NCBI GenBank assembly: GCA_030704615.1
Contig: CM060732.1
Location: 73,143,053 to 73,207,052, forward strand
Source of the DNA: Takakia lepidozioides
Lineage: Eukaryota; Streptophyta; Takakiopsida; Takakiales; Takakiaceae
Direction of reading: 5' to 3'
Length of the DNA stretch: 64,000 bases
Shown here: positions 32,821 through 47,311 of the stretch, piece by piece
Numbering within the stretch: position 1 is the stretch's first letter
Layout: each line of letters opens with the position of its first letter
Translations under genes and position numbers: made by a program
Notes under the pieces: generated by a model
Databases searched by the model: none
What the model was told of the DNA's origin: nothing
What the model saw: the letters and a program-made list of their open reading frames with translations, nothing else

Positions 32821-34869
32821 CACGTCAAAGGAGGGCGCCAAACAGTCGAGGCTCCACTTTCGCTGATGTATGGTAGCTCTGAAGTATGTCCGAGCTGTAA
32901 TCACTCAATCGCCTCTAGGATACACCCACGTTCTGTGATGCAGCTACTCTTCAATAAATCCCCAGACGTTTTGCCCTGGGGATGCTTTGATAATTACAAA
33001 GCAATTATTAGTAAGGTTCTCTTTACTCGATCAGAGTAGTATGGTTCGTTTATACTCGACCAAGAGTAGGAAAGATCGTAATTCACTGACATCGGTGTGT
33101 GTGCCTTATGGTGTTCCCGAGGGTTTAATTTTTTCCCTCCAAATAATTCCAAATAAAGTAATAACAGGGCCACTGGCCCCTGTTCATTAATATATATATA
33201 AATATATATATATATACACAATTTGTTCCCGGGCAGCTTAAGATATGATCATGATGACATGGCGACGATTTTCAAGAATCACTTTTTCTTTTTGCAGTCT
33301 GGGCAGCTTTAAAAATTTGATGATGATATACATGAAACGTGGACCATGATGTGACAACCAAATGTGGCGACCATGACATGGCACTACACTAAAACTGCTC
33401 TACACTAAAACTAGTCTCCCACCTTCAGTCGTCACTAGAACTTCGCCAGGGCCGTTAACTCTGATACTTATAGCTGAATAACAATATTAGCTATCGACCA
33501 GTGTTAATGGTCTGGTATTTTGAATTGGAAATACCAGAAGGGTCCTGGTATGCACTGCTGAATTTTTTTTAAGTAGGTAGGTTTTCCAATAATGCAGCCC
33601 CTGATTTTTTCAAGTATGAATTTGGTATGCATAGAGTGGTTTAAAAAAAAAATTCAATCCGGATATGAGCAATGGTATCTGAATGTCAATAACCTAGAAA
33701 TATGAACTCGGACATGGTATTAAAATAAAATAAAATAAAAATGGTACTACTATTCAAATTCACAATCAATATTGAAATGGCAATTTGAACAGTTATTCAA
33801 GAAAACCACAAGGAAACCTGCTCATCTCATAAGATACCAACCCCCATATTAACCCCATATTAACATGATACCCGAACATACATGCAGCAACGAGTCGAGC
33901 TTTGGTAGGGGGCGGGGGAAGGAGAACCCTAACTGCCACCTGTTAGGGTTTGGGGGGCTGCCAGGGAACTCGAGAACCTTCTGGGGGTACTACAAATGTT
34001 TACGGGGAACAGAGAACAGTAGGTTAGGTTAGGAGAGACCCGGGTTGATGCCTGGCGAAACCCGGATACCATACCAACACTATTGTCGACCTAGGTGTGT
34101 GATTTCATGCTGTAGGAATGTTTTGAACTCAATAGCCCGGAATATGTTAGTTCCTTTGGAATGAGGACATAATTATTAATTGGTATCATTTTTTATGCAT
34201 CCATACACTTTATTGAGGTTGGGTAGCGTGTGAGCACACGAACAAAGGCATATTTTGCATATTCCTCAAGAATCCGGAGAATGCGATAGCCAAACCAAAA
34301 TGTGCTCACGCGAAAAGAATACGAAATTATTTGAAAACCGTGCTCATGTGACAAAACTTATGGAATTAATCGTCCAAAGCTTAACTCGCGTTAGCACAAA
34401 CACCCAAAAATGTGCCATAACTCAAAGTCAGCGAACGTAAACAATGTGGCACTTGGTAAAACATTGTGTAGAGAACATCCCCAAGAACCACCCAAAAAAT
34501 GGGTTTCGCTGGAGAAACTTGGATTTTCGCCAACGAAATTGGGGTTATTTTTTATTTGTAGGTTCCTTCTATATGTTTAAAATTATTCTTACACACCATG
34601 TAGACCGTGTTAACGCACAAAGATCCTATGTCAGTCTATATATGTATTTCCGCAGGCATACATATCACCCCATATCCATAACCGTGGATCCTGCTATCAC
34701 GCGCGCACGCTGTGTTCACGCCATACCAATCCCCCATTTGATTAGCCCATTGTCCAGAAAATTGGTGCAGACGTTAGACTGTGAGACTGTGACTCTTATG
34801 ATCGATATACCTCGCTTCTGTGTGCAAATGAATATCGCTCCATATTTCGAGTTGTGCCCAGTTCCGCCT
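32821..34869. other. Spacer with AT microsatellite
   Basis: No gene recognised. An (AT)n tract lies at about 33188-33217, and several A or T runs and AAATA repeats lie at 33640-33745. Confidence 0.5.
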
Positions 34870-37800
34870 TCAACTAATTATTGACATCAAACAGGAGGGA
34901 GGCTTGAGGATATCGGCTGCAGTCCACCCGTATGCGTTTCTGCAGAAGGATTGCGCAGACCAGCCTGAGCCACTATAAGTAATGTTGATATCCGACATTC
35001 CAATGTTCGTGCATGCCACAGAGTCGCTGCATGCAAAATCTACGCCAACGAGAGTCGATGAAGATCCAGCAATGCCGGAATATATGATATTGCTGACTTG
35101 TACTGCTCGTGCCTACGCAACAATCCACCAACATACGATGTAGACTGTTTGGAAGTCAAGCCCCTCTCATTTACTACAATGGCTGTACATAGTGGAGGAA
35201 GAGAAAAATCGTGTAGCAAATCTGAGATGCATTAATGAAGAACACCCACCTCGTTGCTGTACTGTCGGCAACACAAAATTTCAGTAAGTTAATCGTCACT
35301 AAGCAGAGATATTTACTCATTTTAATTCAGTGATAGCGGGTGTGTGTGCACAGTTATTATTCTTGCACCAGGGACAAGTGGCCAGCCAAACATTGTACAA
35401 ACCACTGGTTTTGCAGCAGACACGATACTGTTAGTATGTACCTCAATTCGATATCAGGGCTCGCTCGATCTATTCTAATATAATTTTGAAGGTTCAGCTC
35501 CTCAGTATGAGCTAATTGTCAAACCACCATTGGCAATCTCATGTTCACTTTAACAATCGCTGGCTCGACAATCAACATTTGTGAATCAAGGATTCCGCAA
35601 CTTGTGGGCACTAGAAAGTATATTGGAGAGACTAGCTTGCAGGTAAAGGAAGGACGTGCAGAAAACACTGCAAGTTATCAGATACTTTGCATACTAGTTT
35701 AAGAAACAGATTCAACGCGGATCTCACAATCCAAAAGAAATCGTTTACATTGGCAGTGCAGTTGGTGTATCCATTGCAGTAGTATTGGTCGATGACTATG
35801 GGATTCTCCACACGATTCAAACTTATGTTTCGGAAAGATACTCCTGTCACAAACCCAGATCCTCCCTAGAAACATTTCAACCCAACAGATTTTTAATATG
35901 GACGACAACATTTTGAATACATGCACGTACTTCCACGTACTTGGACCAAGGACCTTACTTACAAAAGTGGTCCAGAAACTTGTTCTAAATCATATCTCTC
36001 ATCATTCAGGATGGGCTGTCTTTACCTCAACACTCACCTCTTGGTAGCTGCCATTTCACAAAGCAGCTTTGGCACGTCCGAAATCTGAACATTCGCACTA
36101 AAATCTCATTTTGGGAAAACTGCAAACATTTTAACTGATAAGTTTACCTGCCAAGTTTTGATACGTACACCATACATGGTGCGAACAAACCAGACGTTGT
36201 GTACAGAAATATTGGACACTGCTGCATATGAGCCGTTTTCTCCAAGGCCTCCGATGCTGCAGTCCGTGAAATCTCGGACCACATCAGACGAAGTACAAAT
36301 GTAAGACATTAAAGGGAGGTCACGCATGCTCTGTTTATGGAACTGCTGAAATTCCTTGTTCAAACTTGTTGATACGTGACAATGTGCATATTTGAGATGT
36401 GAGAGAGGGTTGGATCTCGTATCACAATTACCTGATGCCATGTCCAGGCCCGCATAGAATGTTATGTATGGCCACATCGGAACAGCCCGTCTTAATTGCA
36501 ATACAATCATCCCCTGAGGTTTATCAACGTATCACATGCAGCTGAACCGTTATCAAATAGACGCATTTGAAGGACTACTGCACAAATTGAGGGGGAATGG
36601 AAAGAAAGTAGGGTCGTAATCAGATCTCCCCTAAGAGTATCCTACGAGATATCAGTGTCTATGTGAAATCGTTCAATCCTGAGAGATGCTTTAGACTAGC
36701 CTGCAGGCTTAAGTTAGAAGCATGAATCCGGAGGTTAGTCGTACCCGTAGCAATTTTGATGCTCCTCAACCCAACCTGGTGCGAATTCGCCATATTTATC
36801 CCATCTGTATTAGGACTAGTAGCTGAAGCCGAAATGGTAATATTGCTCACTCGGAAACAAACACAGGTATCAATCTTCAGATGAATCTGTGGGGCGTTCC
36901 TGATGTTGAGGCCATGAATGACGGCGTTGCTGCAAGTAGAAAATCTCATCAACTGTAGAATGCGTTGATGAGGCGACTTGTTAGACACGAACTTAAACAA
37001 GACGGTCATATTACTTGGGTCGCCTCGCCGACTGCGACGGCAAGAACCAAAGAAAACATGGTTTGCGCGAGCATCATGAAACGCACGGCCATTTAAGGCT
37101 TTCAATATAAGGTCCACAACGCACCCTCAGTAATCGAGCTATTCGTAAACACATTCCAACAATGAGGGCTAAGAAAAAGGTTGAGCATATTGACGAAGCC
37201 ACTCACGTAAGGTCGTGCAATGCTCTTGGAGGCAGACCGCCACCAGGTTTGACCAGCACCATCAAGTCTGCCCGATCCTTGTAAGGTAACGGACACCGAG
37301 AAGAATAATATCCAGTCAGATGGAAGAGGACTAGACCATCTACTTCCGCAGCTTGGTGCCACTACCTTACCATCAACCTGCACAACAGTTTGAACACTCA
37401 AATAATGTTTTAGCCCGGTCACGAGCCACAGGACTTTGAAGGTTACATGATCTATACTAGTAAGCTTCTATAACTTCAAGGGATGTGCCCACCTTGGTCA
37501 CATTTGACGGCGGAAGAGATTATGTGCATTTACTTGAAAAATTCCTATCATCGAGCTTCATCTGCAATTAACTGTGCACAAACTTTGTCTCTTCAGTGTC
37601 AATTGTTGTATCTAGAGCTCAGAAGTTAAGAAACCAGAGACCAAATTTCATTTCAAGGTTTTAAGCAGTTCACAAACTTTTGATTTAAGTATTGCGGGCA
37701 CGGAGGAAGGGAAAGCTCTGAAGATGAATGAATGAGCAGCACGGCTCAAGAAGCGGAGGTGAACAAGGCATTCGAGATGTGTGGATGGGAACCTGGAAAA

Positions 37801-38432
37801 CTAGGTTGCCTAAGCAAGGACCGGCAAAGGTAATAGCACCAATAAGGAAGGTCCCTCCAGCCGGAACCTCCAAAGTGGACGAATAGACTTGACATGAAGC
37901 ATTCCATGCATTTCGAAAGGCCTGCAGACATGTGCCATAAACCAGGACAAGTTTCGAAGTTCAAAGAATGTCGAGACAAGAAGAGTTCGTTGGGCATGTG
38001 TGATTTATCTCTGGAACAGTTTGTTGGACCTTTCCCATCAGAAGATCATGCGGCAGATGAAGAGAATTTCGGGAGGGTAAAAATGAGGCAGACTTCATGT
38101 ATTCAGTGGCATGTATGTAGAACATTTTGGATAATTATAACCGCTCTCAACTCTTGCTTTTATGACCTGAATCTCACCTGAGTGTCATCCGAAACACCGT
38201 CGCCTTTTGCTCCATAATCATACACACTGATTTGTCGTGGACCATTGACACTGTAATTCCCGAGGTGCGGTTCGGCAGTGTCCTCTGATGTTGCTGGACT
38301 GTCCCGATGATCCAGTTCGCCAACATTTGGTGGTAAATGATGGTGGAATCCAGACGCATGAACTCTGGTTAGCGTAACTGAGAGCAACAGAGTACATTGA
38401 ATACAAACTTGAAAGTAGAAACATAACAGCAT
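34870..38432 (-). CDS. Polygalacturonase (GH28), 8 exons, 437 aa
   Basis: This secreted cell-wall enzyme hydrolyses alpha-1,4 links of polygalacturonan in pectin. Exons (minus): 38432-38178, 37921-37793, 37377-37207, 36952-36745, 36513-36432, 36256-36148, 35865-35749, 35112-34870. All junctions are GT-AG and phases fit, giving 1314 nt with no internal stop. An ATG at 38432 starts a hydrophobic signal-peptide-like N-terminus. The GH28 start is seen in [16 protein letters not shown] at the end of exon 1. Catalytic motifs are complete: NTDG at residues 233-236, GDDC at 255-258, CGPGHGIS at 275-282 (His279) and RIK at 313-315. Length is normal for plant polygalacturonases. An upstream ATG (38504) would add residues ahead of the signal peptide and seems less likely. 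The next gene is over 2.5 kb away and unrelated. Confidence 0.92.
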
Positions 38433-41038
38433 CTTGAGCAAGTGCTCCAGAAAGTAGATAAAATCAGGGCACAAACAAGAGGATTGAATCGAAGGACACG
38501 TCAAAGGAGCAAGTGCGTGACTGGTCTTAAAACTGACACCCCTTTTAGACTTTCTTATTCTTGAAAGTGATCATGCGAAACCACAACAAATGCATTGTAT
38601 AACTTGCAGAGAAGTCCAGGAACCACTTGTGAATCTGAGACTCTGCGTTCAAGAAACTGTGAAGTGAGAAAGGTGATACATGTGGACAAAAATAGCATGT
38701 CAACTCACATGTCTACAACAGTCCAAAGCCCACAGCTTTCTAGAAGTTCTAACTTCCTTATCAGAAAGTGATTGAAAAGGAGACAAGACAACTACGTTAT
38801 CCAGAGCAGAGTGAAAGTAGGATGAACATTGAAGACAGAACGAGAGCCTCCATTAATGGAAAGACCACAGCTTGTTAGCCATCCCATTTTTCTCATGTTT
38901 TCTTGAAGCAATGGAGAATCGAAAAGAGTGCAGCGTGGTAGGTAAGCTGACTGGACATCACAGTTGTGTGGGATCACCAGCCGTAAGACATGTAATCCAT
39001 CATCGGGTGTTGCAGGCTGACGAGCTCGATCACAATAGTTTCCTCTCGACCTAATATCAGAAATTAAAATATCGATGTTACTGGGAGCTAACACCTGGAG
39101 ACCTCTCGCCATGAACGCAGGTTGAGAGAGCGTGTCGAAACATCATCCTGTCTGTGAGCTGCGACGAAAGGCGTCCTTTCAGCATCAGACCTCGAAAATC
39201 AGCTCGTCACAACGACTATCACGCTATGTAGTAGCAGATTGCGGCCAATTGTATACTACTAGATGACGTGACCAGTTACAGTAAATTTGAAAAGCTGGCT
39301 GCAAGAAACTCTGCAATATATCAAGTGCTACTATCGGTTGGTGACATTTTGTACATAGACATACCGTGTATATAGTTCATACTCTTTAGTTCTGACCAGT
39401 TGGTAGATCAGATAATATGTATATGTCAGATATGTGGAAGTCATGACTAGAATCCGTTTGTGCATGACATCTTGAAGCAGCCACTGAGCCACAGCTACAA
39501 TTTTCAGCTCCCCTGCTTAAATTGTGACTCTTTTATGCGGTTCAGGAGAGAAGGACGAGCGGAAAGGGCCAGAAATTACGATCAAGTTTGCTTGAGCGCT
39601 CGTGTAAAAGGATGAGCTTCAGGGTGACAGGTCGATTGAAGCAAATACAAAGGGATGGCCACCTGGCTCCTTTTCGCCTCAGATATTGCCAGGCCTACCT
39701 ACCACTGGACGCCTGCCAACCATACTAGAATTCTCCGCAGTTCTCTCAACAACAATCTCCCTGATCCAAAGCCGACACAAAACAGCTACAGACGGCCTCC
39801 TCCTCCTCCGGCCTCTTGTCCAGCTTGCACGTCCTTTCAATACCCTGTCCTCCTGGTCTTAAGTTCCAATCAGAAATTTTTAGTAGTTACTCTATTCGTG
39901 AGCCTCTCTCAGCTCAATGCAAATATCCTACTCCTACCCTGGCCCAACCCGACCTGCATTGTACATATCCGCCTCCCCCTGCACAACTCCAAAATCTTGT
40001 CTCCACACTTGCTGTTCAAATGCTTCCCCCTTCCAGAACTGTTACAATCCCCTCACTCTCCTTCCTCTTTATCCAATATCTAGTTCAGTACCATGGAGTT
40101 GAGGAGTCCAAACCTCATCACGAAGTGGAATGTGGACCTATATTAAGATACACATTCGGAACATGTTAGTATTGAGGTAGATTATAATGTAAACCATGCT
40201 TCAAAAGGTTGCTCGACTTTCCTCGAGTGTCAGTAGGTATGAAAATTCCTGCAGGGAGAATCGACATACTTGTCGGAAGCTTGCATAAGACATTCCATCA
40301 TTTTCTCAAGAAATCGAATGTACAATTATACATTCATAAATGCTGGAACTTGGAGTTGGCCATGTGCAGAGAGGAACTTTGATTGAGGACTCTGCTTGCA
40401 CCGTCTGCACCAGCTGACTGCATCATGCTCCTACAACCAACACCTAGGCTTCATCAATAAACTCTTGGCAGCTTCTCATAAACAGATAACTGCAACACCA
40501 ACAAGAACACCTGTTCAGCATTTTGACCTGTGTGAAGAGCAAGAGAGGAATGTCCCCATTCCTGGACAGCCCTTGAGCAAGGATCTTGAGGGTTTCTATC
40601 TAGGTATAGACCACAAAACACGTGTACCAAAATTTATACAAATTTATTTATAGAAAAGAACCAGAGGAATTTAAGCAAGAGCTAGACTACTTTTGATAGC
40701 GAAAAAAGTATACCAAGAATAGTTGGGGACCTGGATGTCCTGCACTGGCAGGCTACCTGTACTTCAATAGGATTTCGCATCTTGCTTTCAGTCAGTTTGC
40801 AAGTTGTGCAATTGCTAGTCCACGGGTTTTAGAGAGAGCCTCGAGAGAGCATAGCTCCTGTGCAAATTAGTTGCTGCAAGAGAGGTGACTGTACAGTTTG
40901 CTGTAAGACTTTAGGTAGTAATATTTGGCATCTTCCTTGTACAAGCATATCATTCTTTTCTTCCCGCCTGGGCAAGCTCTGGTAAGGTAAGGCTTACCTA
41001 GAATCACTGCAACAAGAACACAATTAGAGAGATTGAAA
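38433..41038. other. Spacer upstream of the polygalacturonase gene
   Basis: Probably includes its promoter. A Pro/Ser-rich open frame at 39655-40083 has no family signature and looks non-coding. At about 40790 a short stretch (TCAGTCAGTTTGCAAGTTGTG) echoes the F-box sequence at about 41115, a small duplicated fragment. Confidence 0.45.
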
Positions 41039-41760
41039 ATGGATGATCCAGTACTCCCTTCCGAGGTAATGGAACTAGTGTTGGCCCGTTTGCCATATCG
41101 GAGTCTTGTCCGCTTTCAGACAGTTTGCAAGCTGTGCAATTTCCTCCCATCTTGCCCGAATTTCCAATAAGCATGTCATCAAGCCCGTCTTGACGCGGAG
41201 TCGTACATCCTATTTGTTGGAGAAGATAGCCCGGAGGTGGCCATGTTTTATGCCGCCACAACGGGTATGTGGCACAAAATCGAACTCAGCTTCCCTAAGG
41301 ATAATCTTTGTGCGGTGGGACAATACTATGGCCACAAAGTTTGTGCTGCAGACGGAGGGTTGATTTGCTATGCTAATTATGAACGACTTGGTGACGGATG
41401 CTTGTATATCGTGGATTGTGTACAATCCTCTCTCCAAGAGTTTCAGACAGTTGCTACAATCCAGCAGATGTGGATATTGTAAAATTGGTTGTCGATAGAT
41501 GCACCAGGTTTTACAAAGTCATCGTGACATCAAGCGATGTGGATCACGTCTGGAGAACATATGTCTATGACTCAATCTCCGAGCGCTGGACCGAGACTGG
41601 AAATTTGTTTGTAGATCATGATCATTCTCTCGCACAGGCCGGAGAAAGTGTGGTTTGTGGCCGTTTTCTCTACGCTGACTTTCTGTTTTAGACAAACAGG
41701 ACAGAATTGGGTCCACCAGTTGATGGCTTATGACATTGTCACAAGGTGGCATTCTTAGAA
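41039..41760 (+). pseudogene. F-box (kelch-type) protein gene, broken
   Basis: An ATG at 41039 opens an F-box: LPSEVMELVLARLPYRSLVRFQTVCKL. F-box proteins are the substrate-recognition part of SCF ubiquitin ligases. A TAA near 41168 ends this frame. Later pieces in other frames match the kelch-like C-terminal part of plant F-box proteins (AATTGMWHKIELSF, ADGGLICYANY, VYDSISERWTETGNL). The intact family is usually over 350 residues in one exon, so at least one stop and two frameshifts have killed this copy. Confidence 0.72.
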
Positions 41761-42227
41761 GGTGGCATTCTTAACACAAAAATGGAATTTCTGTCAACAC
41801 TTCAGGACAATCAGGAGTCAGTGCAAAATGCTTGGTCGAAGCACCAAGATGTAGGTTTCAGTTCAATCAACATGACATCTGATCCTCGAAACACATGTTT
41901 CTAAAATCAACTGTGCAATGTTCTAGTTTTGGTATTACTATCAGAAGTGGGACAGATGCACACAAACCTGTTAGGTTGATTTGGTTCATTTGCAGTAGAT
42001 TTTGTAGCCTCAAAAATCTGCAAAGGGGTGGTGGAACATCCTTGCGAAATCAGCACTTATATAGGCAGGATTAAATAAAGTAATTCCTCGCGGTCCTCTC
42101 AGAAAGTCTGTATATGAGCTGGCCATCAAGGCCAGTTAGTAAGGGTCAAGACTAATGTGATACATCAATCCCCAGGCCAGTTTGTGACCTACAGCTGACT
42201 CATCATTGCAGCAGGCACAGTTGATTT
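41761..42227. other. Spacer, includes probable 3' UTR of the DUF1218 gene
   Basis: No coding sense or repeat recognised. Confidence 0.4.
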
Positions 42228-43555
42228 TCATCCCTTCATTTGGTGGTCTTGTCCATAGGCTGGGTGTGCAGGCACTGGATATGTCTGTGAAGGTCCTGGC
42301 TGAGATCCATAGGGAAACCCTGTTGGGACTCCGTATGCTGGCTGCCCCATGGCAATACCTTGCTGGTTATACTGGGGAAGCTGTGGTGCTGACCAAGCTG
42401 CATTTCTTACACTGATGGCAGCAACGTAATAGATGCCTGCAAACAATACGGTGGCAAGTGCCAACAAGGCAGCCCCAGGAAAGACCATGGGTCCTGCCAC
42501 TGGACACGTGTTCCCATACCAAGAGGCATCTCTCTGTTGATTCAGGCCCGCCCCGGCCAGAAACAACATAAGTCCAATTATGAAAGTGACCCTGGACACA
42601 CCAAGCAAGAATTCTGGTTAATTTAGAGTTCAAAATTGACTTGTCCTAATCTGTTGTGATTGTATGTACACACTAGGAGACCCAGTGAGGGAAACAACCC
42701 TGCCATTTCCCCAAACCTAAATAGATTCCTTTTTTGGAATTCTCACCCTCAGTGAGAGGCACACTGGGTATTTCAGTGTATCTGTCATCCTTAAACAATG
42801 CTAATCAACAGACTAGAGAGTTCCTGTCACTGTGCAAGACATTAGGAAGTACACGATTCTTCTGCAAGTTGAAGGCTTTATAAGCAGCCATGCATCCTTC
42901 AAGACTGAGAAAACCTTAAGTATTTTGCAATTTCTACTGTACGACGCCTAAAAACTCGAAAACACAACTGCTGATTGTCTGGTATAGTTGTCTGCAAGAA
43001 AGACTAAACATCACAGCTTGTTCACGGCCAAAACTGGTTGAAATACTTGCTCTCTCTCGAAGACTAATAATTGCTGCATGCTTGCAAATGAGGCTTGGAC
43101 TCACCAGTTTGAGACAAGACACAAAATTGAAAGAGTCCTGTTGCTACTGGCCGGATAAAAATGCCCGTCTGGACCATAGGCACAGCAGATGCAACCACCA
43201 GCTGTGTTGATCGTTATCTGAGCCACCACCAACGCCAGGGCTCCAAGCAAGGCATAGCGGTAGGCAGGGCTACCTGGATAGTGGCACACATCATTATCCA
43301 CAGGTTGAATCTGATGTGCCTGCACAAACCAGCAACCATCCTTTAGAAGTTTCATGATCATAACTGAGACAGAAGAGGGTGAGATCTCCAGATACCAGAG
43401 GGTAATTGACCTTACTGCACCCTGCAAAGGGTTTAGAAGTATAACTAAGTAAAGGTCATTTCCACAAATGAGCTTCTGGTAAACACAGTTCTGAGCTCCC
43501 ATAGCGTTTAAACAGTAACTCCGTAGAAGACGATAAGCCACTCTTCCACCAGTAG

Positions 43556-43589
<34 letters not shown>

Positions 43590-44345
43590 TTTCCTTCCTG
43601 GCTAGAAATAAGCAGGTCTTACGCGCTTTCTTCCAAACTTGACAATACAACCAAGCGCCCAGCAGAGGAAGTCCCACCTTCACAACATGCCACCGGTTCC
43701 TGAAGTGCTATCAAGCCTGTTGGTCTAGCGGCACTCGAACGGTAAGGTATATCCATGCCAATACTTAACCGTCCGAGTTTTACCCTCAGACCTTTCATGC
43801 TACAGCCATCGGCATTGGTTGCTGAATACCACCAGACAGCTCCTGTGCGGAGTCTTACAGACTGGGCCGAGAATAGGCCCTCAGTCATGAACACAGACAT
43901 TACCGGAACTCCCCAAAGACAAGGTGGGTGATGAACAAGTGGGCTTGGAAGGACAGAGAAATGACTGACTCTAAGCTGATTGCGTGTGACTCCCCATTAC
44001 AAGTAATAGTACCGTGCAGGGTGCTGGCCTAACCTCGGCAAAGTCATGAGTGGGGCCGAATTCACCGACATTGGACCCCAAAACAAACAATCGGTCCTCC
44101 TTGCTGCACTCCCATCTCGTATATAGCTCTAACCACCATCAAGAGAAATGTGGGCGAGGGGCGAACAGCATGGAGCAGAAGGGATTGCAACACAAAACTA
44201 GCCATGTACAGTGGGGGAAGCCAGTTGAGTGCAAATTTACCTTAGTGCGCTTGGCGTTGGCAACAAAACCCATGGACGCCGCAAAGAGACCCAAGCAGAG
44301 CACGAACAGCAGGATCCATACTTGCGGCCCCCTCAACGCTCTCAT
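42228..44345 (-). CDS. DUF1218 family membrane protein, 3 exons, 227 aa
   Basis: Exons (minus): 44345-44241 (35 aa, ATG start), 43319-43105, 42591-42228. Introns are GT-AG, phases fit, and the 684-nt sum has no internal stop. It is a four-helix membrane protein: helix 1 in exon 1 (ILLFVLCLGLFAASMGFV), helix 2 at about residues 57-77 (YALLGALALVVAQITINTAG) next to the conserved Cys cluster GCICC, helix 3 after NRTLSILCLVSNW, helix 4 in AALLALATVLFAGIYYVAA. The Pro/Gln/Gly-rich tail is probably cytosolic. Plant DUF1218 proteins include VCC/DEAL (leaf vein and symmetry) and cell-wall-related members, acting at the endoplasmic reticulum or plasma membrane. The specific role here is unknown. Confidence 0.9.
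43559..43587. repeat. (CT)n microsatellite in DUF1218 intron 1
   Basis: About 29 bp of CT repeats. A second CT-rich stretch lies upstream of the start codon at about 44358-44395, in the probable 5' UTR, where GA/CT tracts are common in plants. Confidence 0.9.
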
Positions 44346-47311
44346 CTCTGCCTTGTCTCTCTCTCTTGTCTTCCTCGCCTCTCTCTCTCTCTCGCACGGC
44401 CTGCAGCTCTTTCTCCCTCCCTCGAATTTCTGAAGCCCTACTCGATGTGCCGTCTACTGCCCATTCACGCGTGCCAGTAACCGTCACCTGTCGGTAAGCT
44501 TTACCGAAACTTACCTACTTTCACCAACCTTTTTTACCCCCACCGCCTTAACTCACTTTAAATGGGGGAGAAAGTTGACTTTTAAAAGAAATCCTGGGAG
44601 CGACAACTCCTGCTCTTCACCAAAATTAACGCCCTCTTGTATTAGCCACATGAAAACACTTAGAGGGAATCCACATCCCCACTGGCCAAGTTCGGCACTA
44701 CCTTGTAAACATTTGGGATTTTTCCTAGTTGGAGTTTTATCTTTTGCCCAACTTGCAGGGCAAGGTTTTTCTCCTTAAGGTTTTTTTATCCCACTTGTCT
44801 CGGATGTTTTGGGTTATGTTTTCTTCACGGCTTCCTAATTTAAGATCGAGCGGACAAAGGAGGATCCAGCCGAGCCTTTCATAGAGGCGTTGGAGAACTT
44901 GAAACAAACTTCGACGCTTTTGCATCACCATCTGGAGAGGTGGAGTTGGGACTCACAGAAGTCCTATGACGATTTGTACGCTGAAGGAGAAAATGAACGA
45001 CCACATACCAACTATACACAAATACAATGTGATGCTAAATTAGCTTCAGAAACATTGGGTGCTGCAAACAAAGCCACTCTAATATAATGAGAAAAACCCA
45101 CATTTCATCCATGAAATTGGCAATGAGACAAAATTGTTACAACACCAAATTTGGACATCCAAAGTTAATTAAATGCTTGAACTGTTGGAGTTGCATATTA
45201 TGCAATAGTTGGAAGTTGTATATATATCTCTATAATTTCTTACTAACAATATCGTTGCCAGATTCACATATACAAGTTGCTTATGGGATGGAAAGATGAC
45301 TTCGTTACAATGTATAGAACTAAACGTCGTAGCCAAGGATTTTCTATAGTACACTATGGCATGAATACATATCGATGACCTAATTTTGCAATCAACAACA
45401 TTAGATGTTCAATGAACCATTGTTGGGCAAGGTCCCAATTGTCATTATTGTATGGATTCTAACTCCCAAAATAGTCCGTGATGGTCGTGGAGAGATCCTA
45501 GAATATTGCGCTTTCTGGATTGCTCACATATTGCACCTTCTATTGCTTTCGTTTTCGTGTTGTACTATTCAAATACCGATCTCTATGTTCATTGGACAAC
45601 ATAGTTTTTAATGTCATTGATAGCATGTAAGAGAGTGACATAGGTCACAATCCCTTTGTGAGATCTTCTAGTGTTAATGCTACTATTGCACCTTATAATT
45701 TGCTCTTTTGTGTGATACAATATGCATAATGCATCTCATGATTTGAGTTGCATGTACGTCGACTATTGCACCAAGGTTGTTTATGACAAAGAACACCTAT
45801 GCATTAGCAATATGGTGATAGCTAGGACATGCCCATGACAATATTTGATTACTTGTAAACTGCACCCAACTACTGAAGAAATTATCTCTGCACCCATTTC
45901 TACCGCCTCAACGCCTCTACATCTGCGTCAACAATTTTTTCGGTAGACTCTAATGTAGCTGTGGTTACAAACACAACAACATAGATGAGAGTTTACAAAT
46001 TAAAAAAGTAACATTTACAAAAATGGAATCCAATGAAACCTAGAGCAAGAAACCAAGACTTGAAACAATGATGACATTTTGCAATAATAAAGAAGATTCA
46101 TGCAGATTTCAACTAATGAATCATGTTAAGAATTGAATTACCAATTTCATTAAATAGAGTTATGCAATGGCCCATTTCAATGGTTAAAAGATAAAAAGAA
46201 CACATGTAGTAGCCCCACATCTACCCAAATAGTCTATGATGTAATATTTGTTTTGTCTTTTCGTCATTCTAAGAGATTGTGCATGGCACTCTTGCTGTTG
46301 ATTCATATCGAGAAAGAAAAACGATAAAACATGTATAACTTAAATCCTACCCTAAATCCCAAAGCACTCAACTTTTATAGAAAACCGTAAGTGTCACTTA
46401 GGCGAGCTGAGAGAGTGCCATAAAACAGACACAAACTAGCTATGACATAATCAATTACATGACAAAAACAAAATCAGCCATCTACTCCAACAAATTTGGA
46501 TGTGTAACTTTGAAAAACAAAGCAATAATCTCTCTATTTGAAATTAGTTGAGAAAGACGAAAAAAGAGTGAGGATAGGACCTATGTTGAAGCTCCTGCCT
46601 AAGCTTCACATTCAGCTTGGAACCTATAGGAACTTGTGATGGACGTCAACATAAATTGAAAAGAGTAGCAACATAATCTCCTTGGTCTCGTTTGGATCAA
46701 TCGTTTCCATCACTTCTCTCATATTATTTGCACTATGAAAAATCTACCATAACTATGGCTTCATACCAGTCCATTTAAAAGCTAAAATGAAGAGACGTCT
46801 CGACAATAACACGAGTAACGACCAGACATTATTTCTTGGTAGGGGCTATCATGGTACTTCCAAGTTTAGCGCATATTGCGGGCACCAAGTTCTAAGGCAT
46901 GGTATTGCCATATTTCATACCATTGGGATCGGCTCTTTGATACCTGTGCTTAGATTGGTTTATAATTGCCTCAAACCTGGCTACCAAAAATGGTACACTA
47001 TGCTTTTGTAGGTATATTGGTGATTTGAGGTTATTTTTTGGACCTCATTAACATGGCTTCATTCATCTTTCCTTTTAAAAAGAAAATAAATGGTTTTCAT
47101 GTGTCAATTATATTCTATTGGGTTAAGATCAACGATTTACTTTTTGTGGCAAGTACATGATTTTATAGCCTGTGAATGGTAGATGACTGTGCTGCGACAT
47201 GCCACTATTGGAATTATCTTGCAGGGCATAGTTGAGAACCACAACATACACTTTGAAACCTATGGGGTGAAGTAGGATATGTGCACAAAATTGGATTTGC
47301 TGGCAAAAGCC
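44346..47311. other. AT-rich spacer without recognised genes
   Basis: The first 200 bp probably hold the DUF1218 promoter and 5' UTR. Short open frames throughout show no family signature. Confidence 0.45.

Noticed and set aside
39655-40083. Pro/Ser-rich open frame as a small secreted protein
   Set aside because: No signal peptide of usual form, no family motif, and the composition follows the local C/T-rich DNA.
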